Positions 1-6,850 of a stretch of 64,000 nt of DNA are shown in pieces. Both the position numbers and the translations under genes were made by a program. Each line of letters starts with the position of its first letter. Position 1 is the first letter of the stretch. The notes beneath the pieces are model-generated. The model ran no database searches and was not told where the DNA came from. It was given only the letters and a program-made list of their open reading frames with translations. Location of the stretch: assembly GCA_019120375.1 (NCBI GenBank), contig DWVE01000009.1, positions 10,002-74,001 on the forward strand. The letters run 5' to 3'. Origin of the DNA: Allofournierella_A excrementavium (GTDB lineage: Bacteria; Bacillota; Clostridia; Oscillospirales; Ruminococcaceae).

Positions 1-685
1 CCAGCTCCTTGGCCTGATACTCCTCGGGGAAGGTGACATTCACGTCAAACTCCTCGCCGGCCTCGTGGCCGATCAGCTGATCCTCAAAGCCGGGGATGAA
101 GCTGCCGCTGCCCAGCACCAGGCTGTAGTGCTCGGCCTTGCCGCCCTCAAAGGCGACGCCGTCCACAAAGCCCTCGAAGTCCATATCCACGGTGTCGCCG
201 TTCTCGGCCTTACCTTCGCGGGTGATGATGCGGCCGTTGCGGTTCTGCATGCGGACCAGCTCGGCCTCAACGTCGGCGTCGTCCACAGTATTGACCTTCT
301 TGGTGGCCTTTAAACCGGTGTAGTTGCCCACCTTGATCTCGGGCTTCACAGCCACGGTGACCTTGAGCACCACGCCGTCTTCCAGGCTCTCGGAGACCAC
401 GTCCGCCTCGGGACGGCCCACGGGCTGGATGCCGGACTCGACCACCGCGGCCTCATAGGCCTCGGGGAACAGGTCGTTGATGGCGTCGTAGTGGAAGATG
501 TCGGCGCCGTACATTTTTTCGATCACCGCGCGGGGCGCATGGCCCTTGCGGAAACCGGGAACATTGTACTTTTTGCCTTCGCGCTTGTAGGCCTTCTCAA
601 TGGCGGCCTTGAAGGTCTCGGCGTCCACAGAGAACTGCAGCTCGTGCATGCTTTTTTCAAGCTTTTCGCTTTTTACAAGATTCAT
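1..685 (-). CDS. tig: Trigger factor, N-terminal part (cut by window edge)
   Basis: Ribosome-associated chaperone and peptidyl-prolyl isomerase that meets nascent chains at the exit tunnel. The first 228 codons are present. The N-terminal ribosome-binding domain carries the signature PGFRKGHAPRAVIEKMYG near residues 43-60. An FKBP-type PPIase domain follows, with GSGSFIPGFEDQLIGHEAGE near its end. The C-terminal chaperone domain lies beyond the left edge, so the truncation is due to the window. The ATG is preceded by GGAGG at 8-nt spacing. The frame is open to base 1. The family assignment is very secure. Confidence 0.96.
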   Translation of the reverse strand, partial: MNLVKSEKLEKSMHELQFSVDAETFKAAIEKAYKREGKKYNVPGFRKGHAPRAVIEKMYGADIFHYDAINDLFPEAYEAAVVESGIQPVGRPEADVVSESLEDGVVLKVTVAVKPEIKVGNYTGLKATKKVNTVDDADVEAELVRMQNRNGRIITREGKAENGDTVDMDFEGFVDGVAFEGGKAEHYSLVLGSGSFIPGFEDQLIGHEAGEEFDVNVTFPEEYQAKEL

Positions 686-717
686 TAATATAGCCTCCGT
701 ACAAAGAGATTCATTTT

Positions 718-746
718 ATTATATCATGCGTATGGCCAGAAATCCA
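718..746 (-). promoter_or_regulatory. Probable tig promoter (extended -10)
   Basis: On the minus strand TGATATAAT gives a perfect -10 (718-723) with a TGn extension. The -35 (TGGATT, 17-nt spacer) is poor. A 6-bp inverted repeat GTATGG/CCATAC (730-749) overlaps the spacer and -35. It could be the weak end of the upstream phosphoesterase transcript. Confidence 0.5.
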
Positions 747-754
747 TACTTTTC

Positions 755-1438
755 CTAAATTTTATGGGGGCAAAACCGCAGTGCATCGGCCGAAATCAGG
801 CGGTATTCCAGCCCGTCCACCTCCCCCTGCACCGCCGCGCGCACAGAGGCGCCGTGCAGGTGGCCGTAAAAGCAGCGCTTGACCCCGAACTCGCGCATCA
901 CTTCGATGACCTGCGGGGAGCTTGTTCCAGGATAGACCGGCGGATAGTGAAGGAACACGACCTTCTCCTCGTCCGTCTCCCCCGCCGCCTCAAGGCTGGC
1001 TTTCAGGCGGCCCAGTTCCCGGTTCATCACCTTTTCGTCGTGGGGCTCGTCCGGCTCGAAAAGCCAGCTGCGGGTGCCGCAGAGGGCAAGCCCCTCCACG
1101 TGATACGCATTGTTGTGCAGCAGGTGCAGGCTGGCAAAGCCCTGCGTCTCAAAAAAAGCCTCCATCTTGCGGGCGGTGGTCCACCAGTAGTCGTGGTTGC
1201 CTTTCAAAAGCAGCTTCTGCCCCGGCAGCTGTTCCAGAAATTCAAAGTCCGGGGCTGCTTCTTCCAGCTTCATGCCCCAGCTGGTGTCCCCCGCAAGCAC
1301 CACCGTGTCGCCGGGGGCGACCAGACGCAGCCAGTTCTCCCGGATGCGCTGCACATAGCCCTGCCAGCCGGGGAACTTGTCCATCGGCTTGTCGGCGCCC
1401 AGCGAGAGGTGCAGATCGCCTATTACAAAAATTGCCAT
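755..1438 (-). CDS. Metallophosphoesterase (calcineurin-like)
   Basis: A 227-residue metal-dependent phosphoesterase. Calcineurin-like motifs are in order: GDLHLS (residues 6-11), a GDTSWG block, GNHDYWW, and the C-terminal GHLHG. These supply the Asp, His and Asn ligands of a dinuclear metal site. The substrate cannot be read from sequence. The open frame continues upstream, but the start is placed at ATG 1438 because an exact AGGAGG lies 5 nt before it and the protein then begins MAIFVIGDLHLS, typical of the family. It is transcribed away from the DUF1540 gene across a 63-bp gap. Confidence 0.88.
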   Translation of the reverse strand: MAIFVIGDLHLSLGADKPMDKFPGWQGYVQRIRENWLRLVAPGDTVVLAGDTSWGMKLEEAAPDFEFLEQLPGQKLLLKGNHDYWWTTARKMEAFFETQGFASLHLLHNNAYHVEGLALCGTRSWLFEPDEPHDEKVMNRELGRLKASLEAAGETDEEKVVFLHYPPVYPGTSSPQVIEVMREFGVKRCFYGHLHGASVRAAVQGEVDGLEYRLISADALRFCPHKI

Positions 1439-1501
1439 GCGTACCTCCTGATAATCGCCGGCGCACCGGGCACAATAAGACCAGAAAAGGGGGAAAGAAC
1501 A

Positions 1502-1660
1502 ATGAATCCGAACGAACCTGTCATCAACGGTATCTGCTGTGACGTGAAGAACTGTGTTTACAACAACGGTTCCAGCTGCTGCACTGCCGGCACCATCCAC
1601 GTCAACAACTGCTACGACGACATCGGCAGAACCAAGTGCGAGACCTTCACCGAGGTGTGA
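1502..1660 (+). CDS. DUF1540 small cysteine-rich protein
   Basis: A 52-residue protein with six cysteines (ICCDVKNC, SSCC and CETF). This spacing is typical of the DUF1540 domain of Clostridia. Clustered cysteines suggest metal binding, but the function is unknown. A GGGGGA Shine-Dalgarno precedes the ATG. The gene is monocistronic, followed directly by a strong hairpin terminator shared with convergent thrC. It is one of few plus-strand genes in the first 37 kb. Confidence 0.85.
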   Translation: MNPNEPVINGICCDVKNCVYNNGSSCCTAGTIHVNNCYDDIGRTKCETFTEV

Positions 1661-1682
1661 CCGCCCCGGCAAAGGCTCCCAA

Positions 1683-1720
1683 AAACGGCCCGCGAAACCT
1701 GGTTCCGCGGGTCGTTTTTT
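1683..1720. terminator. Bidirectional terminator between DUF1540 and thrC
   Basis: A hairpin of about 11 bp (AACGGCCCGCG against CGCGGGTCGTT, one G-U pair) with further AACC/GGTT pairing inside. TTTTTT follows on the plus strand and an A-rich run precedes it. It sits between two converging stop codons and can serve both genes. Confidence 0.85.
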
Positions 1721-1722
1721 GT

Positions 1723-3174
1723 TTACTCGCCCAACACCACGTCACGCAGAGCGTCGGGGCGGATGGTGGTGCTGAACCGCTCCGGCAGGCTGCGCAGGCA
1801 GGCCAGCGCCTGGGGCGCGGGCTGCCCGGCGTACTGCGCCAAGGCAGCCATGGCTTCAAACTCATCCTCCGGCAGAGGCTGGCCCAGCGCGGCCAGCACG
1901 TCCTTCGGGAACTTGAAGGGGCTGGCGGTGGAGAGCACCACCATGGGTGCGTCGCCCTTGTTCCTGCGCGCGGCGCTGAAGGCCACGGCGGTGTGGGGGT
2001 CGCAGAGGTAGCCTTGCTCCTCAAAGAGCGAACGGATCTGGGCCGCGGCAGTCTCGTCATCGGCGCAGGCGGCGCCGAAGTCGGCACGGATGCGCTCCAT
2101 CACCTCCGGCTCCACTTCGTAAGACCCGGTCTCGAAGAGCTGCTTCATCCAGCCCTTGACCTTCTCCGCCCCTGCCATGTGGTAGAGCAGCCGCTCCAGG
2201 TTGGAGGACACCAGAATGTCCATGGAGGGCGAGGTGGTGCGGTAGAAGGGACGGCGGGCGTTGTACACGCCGGTGGCGAAGAACTCGGTGAGCACGTCGT
2301 TTTTGTTGGACGCGCAGATCAGCTTGCCCACGGGCAGGCCCATCTGCTTTGCATACCAGCCGGCCAGGATGTCGCCGAAGTTGCCGGTGGGCACGCAGAA
2401 GTCCGCCTTCTCCCCCGCCTTGAGCGCACCGGAACGCACCAGCTGGCTGTAAGCGTGGAAGTAGTAGACGATCTGGGGTACAAGGCGGCCCCAGTTGATG
2501 GAGTTGGCACTGGAAAGCTGCACGTCCTTCGCGGCCAGCTGCTTTGCCACATCCGGGTCGGAAAAGACCCGCTTCACGCCGGTCTGGGCGTCGTCGAAGT
2601 TGCCCTGCACCGCGTAGACGGCCACGTTCTCACCCTGCTGGGTGGTCATCTGCAGCCGCTGGACTTCGCTGGTGCCATGGCTGGGGTAGAACACTGTGAT
2701 GGTGACGCCCGGCACGTCGCAGTAGCCCGCCAGGGCGGCCTTGCCGGTGTCGCCGGAAGTGGCCACCAGAATGGCGGTGGTGGAAGAATCGCCCAGCATG
2801 CGCTTTGCCTCCACCAGCAGGCGGGGCATCAGCTGCAGGGCAAAATCCTTGAAGGCGCAGGTGGGGCCGTGCCACAGTTCCAAGCTGTACATCCCGTCCC
2901 CCGCCTTGTGCAGCGGCGCGGTGCCTTCGCCAAAGGCCTCGCCGTAGACCTGCCGCACCGTCTGACGCAGGAAGGCAGGGTCATAGTCGGTGAGGAACTG
3001 CTCCAGAATGAACGCCGCCAGCGCGGGATAATCCGGCTGGGCCAGCGCCTGGTGCAGGTCCACCGAAGGGAACTGTTCCGGCACGAACAGGCCGCCGTCG
3101 CCGGCAAGGCCGAGGCAGATGGCCCGGGCTGCGCTGACCGGCTGGCCCGCGCCGCGAGTGGTAATGAACTGCAT
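1723..3174 (-). CDS. thrC: Threonine synthase
   Basis: PLP-dependent enzyme making L-threonine from O-phosphohomoserine, the last step of threonine synthesis. It has 483 residues. The PLP-binding lysine is K109 in CAFKDFALQL, preceded by the family motif SLELWHGPT. TSGDTGKAAL is the phosphate-binding loop and SSANSINWGRL is also conserved. Length and motifs fit the long, Escherichia/yeast-like class. The ATG has an AGAGGGGG ribosome site. It is the last gene of the lepB-rbgA-rnhB-yraN-thrC run, an unusual place for a biosynthetic gene, and ends at a shared terminator. Confidence 0.96.
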   Translation of the reverse strand: MQFITTRGAGQPVSAARAICLGLAGDGGLFVPEQFPSVDLHQALAQPDYPALAAFILEQFLTDYDPAFLRQTVRQVYGEAFGEGTAPLHKAGDGMYSLELWHGPTCAFKDFALQLMPRLLVEAKRMLGDSSTTAILVATSGDTGKAALAGYCDVPGVTITVFYPSHGTSEVQRLQMTTQQGENVAVYAVQGNFDDAQTGVKRVFSDPDVAKQLAAKDVQLSSANSINWGRLVPQIVYYFHAYSQLVRSGALKAGEKADFCVPTGNFGDILAGWYAKQMGLPVGKLICASNKNDVLTEFFATGVYNARRPFYRTTSPSMDILVSSNLERLLYHMAGAEKVKGWMKQLFETGSYEVEPEVMERIRADFGAACADDETAAAQIRSLFEEQGYLCDPHTAVAFSAARRNKGDAPMVVLSTASPFKFPKDVLAALGQPLPEDEFEAMAALAQYAGQPAPQALACLRSLPERFSTTIRPDALRDVVLGE

Positions 3175-3207
3175 GTCGATTCCCCCTCTATCTTTCCTGC
3201 GCCTTTT

Positions 3208-3564
3208 TCAAAGTTCAAAGGCGCTTCGGATGCAATGTACCAGCAGGCCGCCCTCGGCGGGCGTGACCTCCACCACGTCGAAGCGCACAGGATGCTCCGA
3301 CAGGCCGGACTGCTGCAAAAACCGCTGGGCGGCGAGGATGATGCGCCGCTGCTTTGCGGGCCCCACCGCCTCGGCCGCGGGGCCGCGGCGGGTCTCGCTG
3401 CGGGCTTTCACCTCCGCAATGACCACCGTCTCCCCTTCCATCAGCACAAGGTCCAGCTCGCCCATGCGGGTGCGGTAGTTGTGGGCCAGAAGCCGGCATC
3501 CCCGGTCAAGATAATACCGGGCCGCGGCAGCCTCGCCTTTTTGGCCGAACGCCTTTGCGTCCAT
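3208..3564 (-). CDS. YraN/UPF0102 family endonuclease-like protein
   Basis: A 118-residue UPF0102 protein of the restriction-endonuclease-like fold. The core is GELDLVLMEGETVVIAEVKAR, matching the family's GE-x-D-LI...EVK catalytic-like motif, with RYYLDRG and NYRTRMG before it. No biochemical role is firmly established for the family. It starts 3 nt after the rnhB stop, and rnhB-yraN is a widely conserved neighbour pair, so the two are co-transcribed. Confidence 0.92.
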   Translation of the reverse strand: MDAKAFGQKGEAAAARYYLDRGCRLLAHNYRTRMGELDLVLMEGETVVIAEVKARSETRRGPAAEAVGPAKQRRIILAAQRFLQQSGLSEHPVRFDVVEVTPAEGGLLVHCIRSAFEL

Positions 3565-3567
3565 GGC

Positions 3568-4179
3568 TCAATACCCCAGCTTTTTCAAAAAGCTGCGCCG
3601 GTAGAAGGGCTGGATGCCGTAGCGCTCCAGCAGTTCATAGTGCAGCTTGGTGGGATACCCTTTGTGCTTCGCCAGCTGGTACTGGGGGTACTGCCGGTCC
3701 AGTTCCAGCATATAGCGGTCCCGGCTGACCTTGGCGAGGATGGACGCGGCCGCCACGCTGGCGCACACGCCGTCCCCCTTCACCTGGGCCAGCGCCGGAA
3801 CGATGAGCTGCGGCGGCACGCGGTTGCCGTCCACCACCGCGAAGGCGGGCGCGGGGTCAAGACCGGCCACCGCCCGCTCCATGCCGGCCATGGTGGCCCA
3901 GAGGATGTTCTTTTCGTCGATCTCCTGCGGACTCACAAAAACGATTTGGTAAGCAAGCGCCTTCTCCCTGATCTCGTCAAAGAGGGCTTCCCGCTTTTTC
4001 TCGCTGAGCTTTTTGGAGTCATTCACCCCGGGCACCGGCTTAGCCGGATCAAGGATGACCGCCGCGCAGCACACCGGCCCGCAAAGAGGGCCGCGGCCCG
4101 CCTCGTCCACGCCGCAGAAGAGCCCGTGCTGCGCGCGGACGGCGGCGTCGTATTCATACAGAGGGCTGTTCGTTTCCAT
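3568..4179 (-). CDS. rnhB: Ribonuclease HII
   Basis: Cleaves RNA strands or single ribonucleotides in RNA/DNA hybrids. It has 203 residues. The first catalytic Asp and Glu lie in CGVDEAGRGPLCGPV, the third Asp in AVVDGNRVP, and a further one in ILAKVSRDRYM. These form the DEDD metal site of type 2 RNase H. The ATG is preceded by GGAGG at 9 nt, and this site lies inside the end of rbgA, with which the gene overlaps by 26 nt. rbgA-rnhB adjacency is the usual Firmicutes order. Confidence 0.96.
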   Translation of the reverse strand: METNSPLYEYDAAVRAQHGLFCGVDEAGRGPLCGPVCCAAVILDPAKPVPGVNDSKKLSEKKREALFDEIREKALAYQIVFVSPQEIDEKNILWATMAGMERAVAGLDPAPAFAVVDGNRVPPQLIVPALAQVKGDGVCASVAAASILAKVSRDRYMLELDRQYPQYQLAKHKGYPTKLHYELLERYGIQPFYRRSFLKKLGY

Positions 4180-5071
4180 CCTGCTGTTCCTCCCGGCGAG
4201 GCGGCGTTTCGAGGGTGATGCGGCCCCATTTGCTGGCGCGGAATTCGTCCACCAGCATGATGGCGGCGCGCTCGGTGTTCACTTCGCCGCCGCTGACGAG
4301 CATGCCGCGGGCACGGCCGATGGCCTCCACCAGTTCCCAGGGGCCCAGTTCGGTCACCTGCTGTTCGCTCAGCTTGTAGCGCTGGGCCAGTCGGTCGGGA
4401 TAGACCGTCTGCATCTGCGCCACAAGGCCCATGGCCAGCTCTTCGATGTCCAGAATGTCGTCCTTGATGGAGCCGATGAACGCAAGGTTCGTGGCGGTCT
4501 CCAGGCTGTCGAATTTTTTCCAGAGCACACCGGGCATGTCCAGCAGGTCATAGTTGCCCTCGGTGACCCACTGTTTGCCCCGGGTGACGCCGGGCTTGTC
4601 GGCGGCTTTGGCGCGGGTGGTGCCCGCGAAGTTGTTGATAAAGGTGGACTTGCCCACGTTGGGGATGCCAACCACCATCACGCGGATGCGGGCGCCCGCC
4701 ATGCCTTTGCCGGCACGCTTTTCCAGCAGTTCCCGCAGTTCCGCCTCGATGGCGCTGCGCACCTGTCCGGCGCTGCCCTTCTGCTTTGCGCTGATGGCCA
4801 CGCACCCGGCCCCCGCCGCCCGGAAATAGGCCTGCCAGGCCTTTGTGAGCGCCGGGTCGGCCAGATCCGCCTTGTTCATCACATACAGGCGGGGCTTTGA
4901 GGCAGTGAGGCGCTGCAGTTCAGGGTTCAGGCTGCTCAGAGGGATGCGGGCGTCCAGCAGCTGGAGCACCACATCCACGTTTTTCAGATTTGCTTCGATG
5001 AGCCGCAGGGTCTTGGCCATGTGGCCGGGAAACCACTGGATGTTGCGGCGGTTCACAAATTCATTGCTCAT
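4154..5071 (-). CDS. rbgA: Ribosome biogenesis GTPase RbgA (YlqF)
   Basis: A circularly permuted GTPase needed for late 50S subunit assembly. In 305 residues the motifs come in permuted order: G4 NKADL, G5-like SAK, then G1 GIPNVGKSTFINN, G2 region KPGVTRG and G3 DMPGVLWKK. The N-terminus NIQWFPGHMAKTLR is diagnostic of YlqF. A C-terminal helical domain follows. The start overlaps the lepB stop in an ATGA quadruplet, which indicates coupled translation. Confidence 0.96.
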   Translation of the reverse strand: MSNEFVNRRNIQWFPGHMAKTLRLIEANLKNVDVVLQLLDARIPLSSLNPELQRLTASKPRLYVMNKADLADPALTKAWQAYFRAAGAGCVAISAKQKGSAGQVRSAIEAELRELLEKRAGKGMAGARIRVMVVGIPNVGKSTFINNFAGTTRAKAADKPGVTRGKQWVTEGNYDLLDMPGVLWKKFDSLETATNLAFIGSIKDDILDIEELAMGLVAQMQTVYPDRLAQRYKLSEQQVTELGPWELVEAIGRARGMLVSGGEVNTERAAIMLVDEFRASKWGRITLETPPRREEQQDGNEQPSV

Positions 5072-5607
5072 TCGATCAGTCCTATTTTATTGAACGGATA
5101 GATCCGCAGGACCACCTTGCCCAGGATGTCCCGCTCGTCGATGAAGCCCACGTCGCTGCTGCGGCTGTCGGTGGAGTGCTGGCGGTTGTCGCCCATCAGG
5201 AACAGCGTTCCCTCCGGCACGGTGAGGGGGAACTCCACGTTGCCGGTGGAGAGAGTGCCCTCCGGCACATAGGGCTCGTCCAGGGCCTCGCCGTTCACAT
5301 GCACAAGGCCCTGCTCCACGTCAATGTCCACCGTGTCGCCGCCCTTGGCGATGACACGCTTGACCAGCGGCTTACCGTAGTTGATGTAGCTGTCCACCAC
5401 CACCACGTCGCCCCGCTGCGGGGTATAGAAGGTGCTTTGCACCAGCAGGCGGTCGCCGTCGGTCAGGGTGTTGTTCATGGAGCTGCCGCTGACCACCACG
5501 ATGCGGGCGCAGAAGGCGAACACAAGGACCAGCACCGCCAGCGCGAACACCAGCGCGTCGTACCAGTCCAGAATATCCACATTGCGCCGGAAACGGGTCT
5601 CTTCCAA
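5068..5607 (-). CDS. lepB: Signal peptidase I
   Basis: Membrane protease that removes signal peptides from secreted proteins. A short cytoplasmic N-terminus and one membrane span (ALVFALAVLVLVFAFCARIV) precede the catalytic Ser in SGSSMNNTL and the Lys in VKRVIAKGGDTVD. The MGDNRQHSTDSR box follows. The frame extends upstream, but a TTG at 5607 lies 8 nt behind GGGGGAGGG and gives a 179-residue protein of normal length. The start is therefore read as UUG. Confidence 0.93.
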   Translation of the reverse strand: MEETRFRRNVDILDWYDALVFALAVLVLVFAFCARIVVVSGSSMNNTLTDGDRLLVQSTFYTPQRGDVVVVDSYINYGKPLVKRVIAKGGDTVDIDVEQGLVHVNGEALDEPYVPEGTLSTGNVEFPLTVPEGTLFLMGDNRQHSTDSRSSDVGFIDERDILGKVVLRIYPFNKIGLIE

Positions 5608-5652
5608 GATGTGTTCCCTCCCCCGTGATAATGAATAAATTTGATGGATTTT

Positions 5653-5681
5653 ATTGTAGCATATAACAAAAAAAGGGGCAA
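5653..5681 (-). promoter_or_regulatory. lepB operon promoter overlapping the rplS terminator
   Basis: TTGCCC (5676-5681), exactly 17 nt, then TACAAT (5653-5658) with a TGC extension, on the minus strand. The -35 lies within the stem of the rplS terminator, so end and start signals share bases. It would drive lepB-rbgA-rnhB-yraN-thrC. Confidence 0.6.
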
Positions 5682-5704
5682 TATCCATTGCCCCTTTTTT
5701 TGTG
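5666..5704 (-). terminator. rplS terminator
   Basis: Stem GGGGCAAT/ATTGCCCC flanked by seven to eight A and T residues on the two sides, just past the rplS stop codon. Because A and T runs flank both sides it would work in either direction. Confidence 0.85.
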
Positions 5705-5712
5705 TCTTTCGA

Positions 5713-6057
5713 TCAGCGGATCTGCTCTTTGACCTTGGCGGCCTTGCCGGTGCGGCTGCGCAGGTAGAACAGCTTGGCCCGGCGCACCTTGCCGTGACGG
5801 ACGACCTCCACCTTCTCAACGAAGGGAGAGTTGACGGGGAACACGCGCTCCACGCCGACGCCGTAGGAAGTGCGGCGGACGGTGAAGGTCTCGGCGATGC
5901 CGCCGTGCTTCTTGGCGATCACAGTGCCCTCGAAGGCCTGGATACGCTCGCGCTCGCCTTCCTTGATGCGAACGGAGACCCGAACGGTGTCACCGATCTC
6001 GAACTGGGGCCGGTCCTCTTTGACCATGCCCTGGGTGATGATCTGCATTGCGTCCAT
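5713..6057 (-). CDS. rplS: 50S ribosomal protein L19
   Basis: Large-subunit protein at the 30S/50S interface. It has 114 residues with the L19 hallmarks FEIGDTVRVSVRIKEGERER, QAFEGTVIAKK, and the C-terminal RRAKLFYLRSRTGKAAKVKE. Start ATG 6057 lies 8 nt behind GGAGG; an earlier in-frame ATG would put the ribosome site inside the gene. It is monocistronic, with its own promoter, a structured leader and a terminator. It is not next to rpsP-trmD, the common arrangement. Confidence 0.97.
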   Translation of the reverse strand: MDAMQIITQGMVKEDRPQFEIGDTVRVSVRIKEGERERIQAFEGTVIAKKHGGIAETFTVRRTSYGVGVERVFPVNSPFVEKVEVVRHGKVRRAKLFYLRSRTGKAAKVKEQIR

Positions 6058-6165
6058 TGATGAATCCTCCATTTTTTATGACGTTCATACCCGATAATCG
6101 GCAGAGGACCGCCCGTTTAATGATGTACATTAACCCCGCTGATGGTGCCAGCGGACACTAACGCC
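6058..6165 (-). ncRNA. rplS 5' leader, candidate L19 autoregulatory leader
   Basis: About 108 nt of untranslated leader between the promoter and rplS. It can fold CCGCTG/CAGCGG and then TTAATG/CATTAA around the loop TACAT, with GC-rich pairing before the ribosome site. Known Firmicutes r-protein operons carry an L19 leader motif (Rfam family of that name) that binds L19. Position and hairpins fit, but I did not verify a covariance match. Confidence 0.5.
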
Positions 6166-6170
6166 TAAAT

Positions 6171-6199
6171 ATGATAGCACAGCATTTGCCGGTTTGCAA
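6171..6199 (-). promoter_or_regulatory. rplS promoter
   Basis: TTGCAA (6194-6199), 17-nt spacer, TATCAT (6171-6176) on the minus strand. It lies in the AT-rich gap just past the DUF2344 stop codon, as expected for a separately transcribed ribosomal protein gene. Confidence 0.75.
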
Positions 6200-6205
6200 G
6201 CATTT

Positions 6206-6850
6206 TCAGGCAAAATCTTCAGAATTTTTTGTGATGAGCCGCTTGCGCAGCACATGGGCCCGGGTGGCGTCCACGCCGCAGTGCTCCTGCAGAAAGCCCA
6301 GCCACAGACTGGGGTTGAGGTTCAGCCCCTCCCCCGCCGGCAGCTGCATCTCAAAGCACACCTCGTCCCCTTCCCGCACATAGTCCAGCCGGGGGCAGTG
6401 CTCCTTGAGGTCGATCTCCTTCTGGCCGCGCTTGGATTTTTTCAGCACCGGGGCCGCGTCCAGCCCGTTGTAGCGGTCCAGACCTTCCGCAAACGCGGCG
6501 GGCAGGCGCACCGCATACACCGCACTGGCGATCTGCTCGGCCTTGCATTTGGGCAGGGTCACGGCGGTAACGGCAACGCCCAGGGGCATCACCGGCTCCA
6601 GCGCCTTCTTCCACGCTTCCAGGTCCGGCTGCTCCTCTTCGGTCTTGACGTCCACGCTCTCCACAAGGCTCTCCTGCCCCAGCGGCAGCGGGCAGGCGAA
6701 GGTCATGTAGATGTGGGGGTTGAAGCCCAGAGTGTACCACACGGGCAGGCCGCTGCGCTTGAGCGAGCGCTGCATCACCCGCTGCAGGTCCAGCAGAGAG
6801 ATGTAGGAGGCCTCGCCGGTCTTAGTGAACCAGATCCTTACTGTAGTCAA
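6206..6850 (-). CDS. TIGR03936 radical-SAM-linked protein (DUF2344)
   Basis: A 214-residue protein that in many Firmicutes is encoded directly after, or fused to, the TIGR03960 radical SAM protein. Recognised from RIWFTKTGEASYISLLDLQR, the LKRSGLPVWYTLGFNPH region and LPLGQESLVESVDVKT. The function is unknown; the partnership suggests a shared RNA or protein modification. The start is placed at TTG 6850, which sits 8 nt behind GGGAGG; an in-frame GTG nine bases upstream overlaps that site. It overlaps the end of the upstream gene by 29 nt. The ribonuclease G gene that often follows is absent; rplS comes next. Confidence 0.88.
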   Translation of the reverse strand: MTTVRIWFTKTGEASYISLLDLQRVMQRSLKRSGLPVWYTLGFNPHIYMTFACPLPLGQESLVESVDVKTEEEQPDLEAWKKALEPVMPLGVAVTAVTLPKCKAEQIASAVYAVRLPAAFAEGLDRYNGLDAAPVLKKSKRGQKEIDLKEHCPRLDYVREGDEVCFEMQLPAGEGLNLNPSLWLGFLQEHCGVDATRAHVLRKRLITKNSEDFA

